The position numbers were made by a program, and so were the translations under genes. From Galaxea fascicularis (lineage: Eukaryota; Cnidaria; Anthozoa; Scleractinia; Euphylliidae): DNA of 64,000 nucleotides. How positions within the stretch are numbered: position 1 is the stretch's first letter; the number at the start of each line of letters is the position of its first letter. The notes under the pieces are model-generated. The model worked only from the letters and a program-made list of their open reading frames with translations, had not been told where the DNA came from and did no database searches. Below, piece after piece: positions 55,863-64,000 of the stretch. The DNA is taken from assembly GCA_948470475.1 (NCBI GenBank), contig OX419345.1, positions 9,245,590 through 9,309,589 on the forward strand, given 5' to 3'.

Positions 55863-58320
55863 CTGTACAGCACCACTGAAAGTCATCAATGCACTGACGG
55901 CAAAAACCTCGCCTTTGGCGAAGTTGATGGCAGCTGACAAATGAACTACGCAAGTGTCACGGACGAGAGCTGCCCACTCTCTCAGAGCCCACTCCCAGCG
56001 GCGAATCATACAAGCGGTCAGTACCCGCAACCATTTGCGTAATTTTTTGCAGGTCAGCCATTTACCAAAATAGCCTCAATACAAATTACACTTTTGCCCC
56101 TCACTAACGGAAAAGAAACCTTCAAGTTTTTTTTACAGGTAAGCAGTAACCTCTTGGGAAACCATTTTCACGAAGAAATGTTAATTTTAATCATCCGTTG
56201 TTTCATATTTGAGCGATTGCTTATGATAAATCCACTAAATAACATCATTGGCATTTCATTTTGTTTCAGCTGCACGGTCTTTACAATCTATCATGTCTTT
56301 GGTAAAGCACAAGCATCAACGACATCGTCGTTTATAGTTTTAATATTTAATTACAGAATAGATGATTATGCTACCCTTCTATTCGCCGATCCTAAATATT
56401 GTAGAGCAAGATATATCTTGTACAAAGGTAGCAACAAAAGCCGACACCTCACGCCCTGACATGCAAGCGACAACTAATGACAGAGACAAAACTCTATGAC
56501 ATGACATTCCCCTGGGACTCGCGGCGGCATCAAGAATCTAAAAGGAATGAGAACACTATTGCAGCTGCAAAGTGTGCAGGATCGGTACAGATTCATTGGG
56601 TGCTTTCCATTATACCAGACCGCCCGGTCACAGACCAGTGTGATCAACCATGGGAAAATGGAACAGCATCCGAACAAAACGGTCCGATCAAACTGATTGA
56701 TAGGTAATAGAGTCGTTCTCATTCTCTCACGTTCTCTCTCTCTTGCCGTCATAGCGGACTAAGCGTTGCTGTTTGACCATGACAATTCTGAAGTGTTATT
56801 TGACTTGTTTGAAGAGGACGAGAAGTTCCTAGTTTTGGGTGCAGCGTGTTGCTTTATGCTTAGGAATCTAAACAACTGAAGAGAGTAGTTGGGCAAAGCT
56901 ATTAACTGTCACAAAGATAAAACGCGGGAAAACAGTGAAATACAGCATAAATGGTTAAAAAAAAGTCATTAATTTATCTGTCTTTAAAAGCTAATAAAAG
57001 CCAGAAGTGATAACATTTTACTGAGAAAAGATGCCATTCTGTGTCTGAGCCTTGTGTACAGCTGTCATGAGGTGAACATTCTGGAGTCTTGCATCTGAAG
57101 CTAATAAATTCTGTACTCGAACGAACTCGAACTCCATTTTAGCCACCTTGTACATGAGGAGCGGGACTGGAAACGAGAAGTTCTGAAAATGGACGGTAAT
57201 TTTCGGTTGGACCGGGCCGACTGGTCAAAGGTGACTGGTCACCTTTGGAGGTGAACCACTTTGACCGGAAAATTTCCATTCCGACCGACACGTTCCATTT
57301 ACTTTCCAACCGGAATTTCCGACGTATCAAACTTTGCCTATTGTCATGGTTAGGATTTTTGAAGACAATGACGCTTTCGTTTTCTTTCCTTTTTCTTTCC
57401 TTAAGAGCGAAATCACGCTCGGCTTAGATCGGATCCGAGTCGGTAAATTGTAGGTGATGACAATTTTGTACTCAGCGGTTGTCCACTGGTGACAAAATAT
57501 CTGTTACTGAGATAGACGAACGGGGGCTGGGCGCGCAAACTGGGAAACACTTGTCGCGGACATAAAATGTTTCTAGACAATCAGAAACAGTTTTTGTTAC
57601 CCGGAAACAAAATCCGCATCAAATCTTGCGCGCTCGGGGAAACGGGGAAACATTTGTGTCGGCAACTGCGTTTCGCTTTACTCAAGGCGTGAGCAAAATT
57701 GCTGTCGGCTTTGTTTCATAAGTTTGATGCTCGGTTTCATTTTAATTCTCTGCGAACGCAATCTCGTGCATACGGCTTATGTTTTTTGTTCGGCTTTGAA
57801 TGACTTTTATTTTATATTTACTTCGTGCATGGCGTTGTTATGCTATCAGCGGCGTTAAGACTGATGGTAAGAGAAATCGGCACCACAGCCGGCAAACATT
57901 GGCAAACAAAAAGTGTTATTATAGCACCTTTTTCCATTTGAGTGATTTTCTGCGTTTTCAACCTCTCTTGTGCTAACATCTCTGCGAGGACCATCACTCC
58001 TTCGATGTTCACGTTGAAAAATCGTGTGCTTTGCCTGGTAAACGGTATTTTTTTGTGTAAATCACAGATCAATGGTTTTTCGGATAAGTGAACCGCCGGG
58101 GTGTGACAAAATTTGTCTTTAAGGTCTATTGTGTGATGTGGTAATTATGCAAAAAAAAATTGTTTTTCGGCTTTCGCTGAGCGGAAAATAAGTATTGTCA
58201 CTGAAAGCAGTAGAATTCAAGGAGTTGGATGTGGTTCTAATCAGGAAATTTATTAACAGCAGTATATGCATACATACATTGATGCCAAAAAAAATTTCCT
58301 CTATGTTTCTAAAACTAAGG
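55863..58320. other. Intergenic DNA, no supported gene
   Basis: No recognisable coding motif in 2.5 kb. Near 57185-57320 the motifs TTTTCGGTTGGACCGG and CCAACCGGAATTTCC hint at an inverted-repeat element with unclear borders. Confidence 0.45.
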
Positions 58321-58505
58321 CCTGGGTTTTCACGCACCATTTCCTTACTAGCGCAGATTTCAGTTGGAATCGAAAATGCACCTGGGTTTTCGTCGACTGT
58401 TTCCTTTCTAGCGCAGATTTCAGTTGGAATCGAAAATGCACCTGGGTTTTCGTGTACCGTTTCCTTTCAGGCGTACAGATTTCAGTTGGAATCGAAGTTC
58501 TGCAT
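58321..58505 (+). repeat. 60-bp tandem repeat, three copies
   Basis: Units start at 58321, 58381 and 58441 with CCTGGGTTTTC. Each contains GATTTCAGTTGGAATCGAA. Units 1 and 2 are 60 bp; unit 3 is slightly longer and diverged at its end. Because the period is a multiple of three, the overlapping open frames show repeated peptide units; no protein is inferred. Confidence 0.9.
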
Positions 58506-59052
58506 ACACTTGCCAACTGTTGCTTAGTTTAGTGTACTGTCCAGACCTTTCTCATCTTGTTATCAATTTCCCGTCCCACCACCTGTTAGTTCATTAATAG
58601 CTTTACAACTATTGCCTCGCCCCTACACCAAACGAGTTGGTTTTGTCACTCTAATCACTAACGAAGATTTTGAATTTCGCGGTCGGTAATCGAACTGCAT
58701 GTCGGTTATTTGCATCCATTGTTTTCCAAACAATAAAGCCTAATATCCCCTCAAACAATAAAAAAGGCCATAAAAGGAGCGAAAAAAGTTCTATTGTCAA
58801 CCAAAATCCTAACCCAAAGTTTGATACGAAATTTTTGGCATAATGGCAAGCACCCATTCAAACATCACACCCCGGTGTCTCAATCGCGAACCAACCGAGC
58901 TATCCTTATCCTTATCCGCAGCTCATATGATTCATTTGATTATAATGATTATAGTAGCTTCCATTTGGTGAACATGACAGCAACACCAAACGAGGGACTA
59001 ACGTACGGACTCGAAGTCCCAACGAGGTCAGCCCCATTTGCTGAATAGAACA

Positions 59053-59335
59053 GGCCGGCACTAGAGGTGGTCAGGGTTCGTTACGTCCCTAGTGGTTCTT
59101 TAACGTCCCACAGAAACAATTGTAAAGGATTGTGAGACGGGACCTCCGGTTTATCGTCCTTATCCGGAAGACTAGAAAGTCTAACCATTTGTAGATGTCA
59201 TTGCAAAGGAAGCACTTTCTCCTCAGTTATTTAAAGACCCTGAGTGTTGGTCCGGCCGGGGTTTGAACCCACGACCTCCCGCACGTTAGTCCGGAACTCA
59301 ACCAACAGAACTAACCGGTCGGCGGTTATACATCA
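59053..59335 (-). repeat. tRNA-derived SINE, family C
   Basis: On the - strand: CCGACCGGTTAGTTCTGTTG then GTTGAGTTCCGGAC (box A region), and GGTCGTGGGTTCAAACCCCG (box B with stem). A body with TCTTTAAATAACTGAGGAG, CTAACCATTTGTAGATG in reverse and GTCCCGTCTCACAATCC follows, to about 59053. It lies directly upstream of family B copy 3. Confidence 0.75.
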
Positions 59336-59339
59336 CTCA

Positions 59340-59405
59340 CATTCTTCACTTTCACGGGAACACATGAACCTACAATTGACCTGCTCCCAACGTTGGTGGC
59401 TTCAC

Positions 59406-59456
<51 letters not shown>

Positions 59457-59610
59457 TCCCGTTGAAGTCCTGAATTTTTTTCAGGCTTCTTTACGCAATT
59501 GCATATAATTGCGTACACAACTGCGAGGATCAGTCTTCTTTTGATTTCATTTCCGCAGTTCATACGATACATTTCATATCAGTATCATTCACACCCTTTA
59601 TTATTGTTGC
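59340..59610 (+). repeat. tRNA-derived SINE, family B, copy 3 (best preserved)
   Basis: Head 59397-59470: GGCTTCACAGCTCAGTTGG, TTAGAGCGTCGCACCGG, GGTCACGGGTTCAAATCCC, TTGAAGTCC. It folds as a cloverleaf with acceptor GGCTTCA/TGAAGTC and a loop that would present GGT (Thr-like). Then CTGAATTTTTTTCAGGCTTC and TTTACGCAATTGCATA, ACAACTGCGAGGATCAGTC. The upstream block TTGACCTGCTCCCAACGT is also shared with copy 1. Confidence 0.85.
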
Positions 59611-60059
59611 AAAAGTAATTAGCGTGTCAAGATCAAACAGTTTGCAGAATTAAAAAAAATTGTATGTGTGGATTCAGAGCCACCTTAACTTTTCGTACAA
59701 AAAACACCTTGTCTGCAAAGACATCCAAAACAAGGCAACTTAACTTTTACACTTTTCTTTGTTTTGGATGTCCCAGTACACAATTTGCTCTCCAGCAAGG
59801 TGTTGCACTTGTTCACCAATGACTGGACCAGTTTGTTTGATACCCGATAAAAACATCAAGAGATTGTTAGTGATGATCCATTAAAGTACAACGGCTAGAA
59901 ATGTCTAGAAACTGATGATAGCCACCTAAAATCGAACAATTTGCGCTAACCGTCTTCTATTATGTCCTTTAAAAAATATGACGTGATTCGTGAAATGCCA
60001 TAGAATACACACGAAAATTGTGGTGCGCGTGAATACGGTGATTTAGTTGAGGAAAATAG

Positions 60060-60991
60060 GCCCATGATTCGTCGTCGTCTTCTGGATAAATTGTGGTGCT
60101 GTGTCCGTGGGGTTTTATCAACGGAGTTGATAATGTAAACTGGCCACCGTACAGGGATTCTAAAAGCTGACGTTTCGAGCCCTTAGTCCCCAAAGCGAAT
60201 CGAGGAATTATAGGCTGTGTCTTCTAGTTTATATAATGGAGGAGGAGCTACGCTATTAATTGGTGGTAACATAGCAACGTGAAAAATAGGAAACATTACA
60301 GAGTTAAATGAAAAGCGTTCGTTAAGTAAAGGGTGTCGATTTGGAAGATGAATTATTGTTCTAAGTTCTTGCGGCTTTCCGTCGCACCTTGATGTAGGGA
60401 AAGGCCGCAGATAGCCATGTGTTGTTTGGAGTGGTTATAGAGATTAAAATGACGAGCGACTGGCTTCGATACATCCTTGTCGTTCTTCTCAACATCACGA
60501 AGGTGTTCGCGGAATCGGTCGCCCGTCTTCCTGTCTCGCCATTTTATAACTTATTGCAAAACATACAGGTTATGCAATAAATGACATTTGCGGAGGTACA
60601 CGTGAAATGATCGGTGATCTTTACAGACAGCTTTAATAGGTCCCGATATTTTGGTAGTGGGTAAGAATGAAATGACAAGTTTTGCATCGTGAGCGCGCGC
60701 GTTTGAAAGTGCCAGTTGCTAATTAGTTTTGAGTGCGCTTCTAACTAAAAAGTTGCCTACGTTGTTGTCGCGTTTGAATGAAATTAATGGAGGTTGCGGC
60801 AAGATTCTACCAGTCTTTGGATCATTTTGCAGTAATTTAAAGTTATTAAGAATGATACTTTTGACTGCGTGATTACTGTGAGGATGGAAAGTGAGGGTGA
60901 ATAGAATTCTGTCATTCTTATCTTTTTGTGACGTTTGTAGTGCTGACTGTAGATCATATTGTTGGGTGCGATGATGGCCCGCTTTGACCAT
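60060..60991 (-). pseudogene. Penelope-like retroelement fragment: RT end, GIY-YIG domain, pLTR part
   Basis: From 60991 leftwards on the - strand: LFTLTFHPHSNHAVKSIILN, PPLISFKRDNNVGNFLV, then RCKTCHFI, FTCTSANVIYCITCMFCNK, GETGRR (YIG box damaged by a stop), RFREHLRDVEKNDKDV, KPVARHFNLYNHS and ESRKNLEQ. This is the order found at the C-terminus of Penelope-like ORFs, whose GIY-YIG nuclease nicks target DNA. At least two frameshifts and two stops break it. Downstream GGGCTCGAAACGTCAGC and GATAATGTAAACTGGCC (the latter on the + strand) match the terminal pLTR region. Confidence 0.85.
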
Positions 60992-61000
60992 AGAGACAGG

Positions 61001-61688
61001 ATACCGTAAAATTCCGAAAATAAGCCCCGGGCCTTATATTTTTCAAAGGCCCTTTTTGAGGTGCTTATTTTTGGAGGAGCTTATATTCGGAGGGGCTGAT
61101 ATACGGAGGGAAATTTGCGTTTCAAAATCGGCTAGGCTTATACTTGGAAGGAAATTTATGTCAGTAATTTGCACAAAGTTTTTACTGAAACTCGTGTGAT
61201 GCCTGCCACATGACCCGGACGTAGATGTTTTAAAAACTCAGCCAAGCAAACTTACAAACACAACCGCAAATTACTTTATTGAAAACCCAATACTCAGTTC
61301 AAAGGTAAGGTAACGTCAACAATAACTGATCACACACAAAAAAATGAATCTTAACAAAAAGTCCAGACTTGTCGCCAACAGTTTGGAATCTATGGGCTGC
61401 AAACATCCAAGGAAAGAGTGAAGCATGAACTTCGGAAACATCAATAAACTTTGAACTTTATTGACATTTGGTATACGTAGTAATTCTTTGGTATATAAAT
61501 AAAGTTTTGTTCTGTAGCGTTTTTGCTTTGTTTAATTTTGCATTTGAGGGCAATTTCCAAGTATAAGTCCCCGGGGGCTTATATTCGGAGGGGCAATTTA
61601 ACGGAGGGGTTTTTGTGTTTCAAGTTTGGGGGGCTTATATTTGGGGGGCTTATACATGGAGGAGCTTATTTTCGGAATTTTACCGTAT
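61001..61688. mobile_element. Transposon with TACCGTAAAATTCCGAAAAT ends
   Basis: Left ATACCGTAAAATTCCGAAAA, right TTTTCGGAATTTTACCGTAT: nearly perfect inverted repeats. Subterminal GGGCTTATATTCGGAGGGG-like units recur in both halves (61071-61110, 61560-61670). The interior lacks a transposase. It starts 10 bp from the broken end of the Penelope-like fragment. Confidence 0.75.
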
Positions 61689-62989
61689 ATATAGTACAGT
61701 TTAACGATATAGTTCCCTTTCCGCCCGGAAATGATTGATATGGGGCTGTTCTCGACTTGATCAATGCCTCCCATTGCATTACATTTCGGCGCGTTTGATC
61801 ACCTCGAGCAGGGCCTGCTTGACTGAAACAAGCGTGATTCAGCAAAAACCAGGCACGTTCTAGTATTATTCTAAAGGAAATTTTAAACAGTTGAATTTTT
61901 TTGAAATGATTACTGTCTGTACAGACTTAACAACTATCATTTCCGATTTCCGGGCCAACATGGCACATGAAATCATGGAGGCTTTGGTGAGTTATAATAC
62001 AAAACTAATGGCATTACATGAAATAAACCGAGACCACTCAGGAAATTATGCCATGCCTCCGGGTTACCGCTTGACGCATATTAAATAAATATAGAAAGAT
62101 TGCAGACATGCTTGAATGGGTTTGAATGCTTGTTGGACTGTCACTAGTGAGTCATGAGCTATCATAATCATTTGACGTGTCTCTTTCATCATTCTCAGCT
62201 CCATCAAAGCCCATATTGAATTTACACTTTTATGAGGAACAAAGGTCTGAACACATAATTGGAAACGCTAGTAAAAGCGCCATTCAGCGCATACCGAAAG
62301 ATTCTTCAACATTCCGTGCAGAATTCGCTTTTTTAATGAAGGTTCAAAGTACGTTGGCATACCGCCCTAGTTTTTATGTTGCTGCGAATCTTTTGTTGCT
62401 TATAATAGAACAAAAGCTTTTGACGTTCTGGAAATGGAGCATGCAATTTCCCCAGCAAGAGGTGTTTTATTAAACATGATCGTCAAAGGATGGAACAGCA
62501 GAAAAACGGTCACGCTACTCGGCCACAGCTAATCACGGCAAGCCACAGAAAAACTCGGACCGCTGGGTCAGTGTTTCAAAAACTTAGAACCCTTAAATCA
62601 TGACGACCGAAATGTTGAATGGAAACGTTGGTTGTAAGACTCTTCTGGTTGATCTACTGTACTACAGTGCTTTCGCAAATTCGATCAAACAGTGACTGAG
62701 CCAAGCTGAGCAATTTGAAAAAAAAGCTTACTTAATTGTTAGCTTTGGTGACTGGTCCGAAAGACTTTTGACTTGAAACCACGGTGATCTCGAAAACCAG
62801 ACATCATATTCGCTTGATCAAATCAAAAAACCAAAAGCGAACACCACCTTGAGCAAATGTATTTGACATCAACCCTACTCTCTGAATAAAGAACATAGAA
62901 TTGGCGCGAAAAAAAGACGGTACGTAGACCCAGCATTACCATAACCTTGTGTTTGATTCACACTTGTGTGGTTGTTACAGCGGAATTTA
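61689..62989. other. Intergenic DNA, no supported gene
   Basis: Two open frames (61891-62088 and 62177-62473, +) have no recognisable motif, and I cannot tell exons from chance frames here. Confidence 0.45.
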
Positions 62990-63278
62990 AGGTCGGCACA
63001 CACGAAGGGACTAGTCCCTGCAACAAGTCGCGGGGACAAGTCCCATCGTGTGAACTAGTCACTTTTTACAAAAAATCTAGTCGCAGGGACCAAAATTTGG
63101 TCACTGCGACTTGTCCGTTTGAATTAGTGGGACAAGTCCCTGCGACTAGTTCCTCAAAACCCTTCGTCGGCACACACGATGGTACTTGTCCCTGCGACCA
63201 GTCCCTTCGTGTAAACTCTTCAAGGGACAAGTCGCAGGGACTAGTCGCAGGGACTAGTCCCCTCGTGTGTGCCGACCT
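62990..63278. mobile_element. MITE with TTA target duplication (Harbinger-like), built of GTCGCAGGGACTAGTC units
   Basis: Ends AGGTCGGCACACACGA and TCGTGTGTGCCGACCT, flanked by TTA on both sides (62987-62989, 63279-63281). A 3-bp TTA duplication is typical of PIF/Harbinger. Inside, GGGACTAGTC, GTCGCAGGGAC and GGGACAAGTC recur many times in both orientations, and a second GTCGGCACACACGA sits at 63167. Confidence 0.78.
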
Positions 63279-63281
63279 TTA

Positions 63282-64000
63282 CTCTTCTTCCTTTTGACAA
63301 TCAATTGTGCTTGGTTATGGCGAAATCTTTGACATTCTGTTTTAAATCATGTTTGGCCGGAATATCCGCTCACTGAGAGAGACTAATTTACGGCAAGCGG
63401 CAAACGGCGGCTTCTGCCGTTTTGTTATTTGACATCGGTGATCATTCGCCTGTTGTGCTTAAGCCTTCGCGTACACCCCAAGTAGACTGGCGCCACGCCA
63501 TCCAGCGAAAGTCAACATTGAAAATCTTCAAAATCTTCAGACAGTACTTTCTCTGTTAATAATAAATTGACTATGACTCACATCCATCAATAAATCAACC
63601 GGAAAAATGGAATAAAAATTAAAGCATACGATCGCTACTGCATCCGACAACGATAAAGAAATTAGGTTTTTGCTCACTTTTGTCATGAATGTGAAAATCG
63701 ACCTCTTCTTGTTGAAAACGGCAAAAGACGCAGCAAACGTAAAAAATGGCGGGAAAAATTGGACACGCGGTCATCTCTGCCATTTGCCGTAAAGGTAATA
63801 CGCTTGACCTCTCTCTTATTATGGCGCGAGTATCAAGCACCTATTTTCCTTTATTATTCAAGATGACGGCTCCAAAGCAAAAAGCCGACTTTCGTCATAG
63901 GGCCCGCACGCACTAGGTTGAAAAGATTTGTTTGGCTTTGACAAAAATATCGGCAAGTTTTGTCGCCACCAAATTCTGAATTTGCTAATCGCGTACGCAC
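63282..64000. other. Window end, nothing recognised
   Basis: No supported gene, RNA or repeat in the last 0.7 kb. Confidence 0.5.

Noticed and set aside
61891..62473. Two + strand open frames as exons of a third gene
   Set aside because: No recognisable domain, and splice sites linking them are not convincing.

Overview
This is eukaryotic, animal-type DNA. It holds two intron-rich protein-coding genes on the + strand with GT-AG introns, set in AT-rich, repeat-laden sequence. The gene content and the repeats (tRNA-derived SINEs, many short terminal-inverted-repeat and foldback elements, Tx1-like and L2/CR1-like LINEs, a Penelope-like element with a GIY-YIG domain) fit an anthozoan cnidarian such as a stony coral or sea anemone. 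The taxonomic call is an inference; nothing in the window proves it.

Gene 1 (1702-31544, +) is a CC2D1A/CC2D1B (Drosophila Lgd) orthologue. I placed 26 exons by joining reading phases. They encode about 922 residues with an acidic N-terminal part, four DM14 repeats, one C2 domain and a C-terminal helical region. The true N-terminus (some tens of residues) lies upstream of 1702, probably outside the window. Features of note are one intron whose donor must be GC, two microexons (26 and 18 nt) and two competing in-frame donors at 9284 and 9311.

Gene 2 (36978-52120, +) is complete: 18 exons and 531 residues. It encodes a signal-peptide-bearing, roughly ten-pass cation/Ca2+ exchanger of the CaCA superfamily. 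It resembles the plant NCL type, with two alpha repeats and a long charged central loop that shows no EF-hand. The two genes lie head to tail, 5.4 kb apart; nothing suggests they work in one pathway.

The rest is introns and repeats. Introns and intergenic DNA carry: a 5'-truncated Tx1-like LINE (25130-27060, -), a decayed LINE tail (23405-23800, -), an L2/CR1-like LINE tail with an (ATT)n end (33878-34600, -), a broken Penelope-like element (60060-60991, -), three tRNA-derived SINE families, and about twenty small inverted-repeat elements, several with readable target-site duplications (9 bp, TTA, possibly AT). The region 52121-64000 contains no gene I can recognise. No rRNA gene, functional tRNA gene, CRISPR array or bacterial-type system is present, and I did not find a convincing novel multi-gene system. 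The most unusual signals are the mobile-element architectures and the animal NCL-like exchanger.
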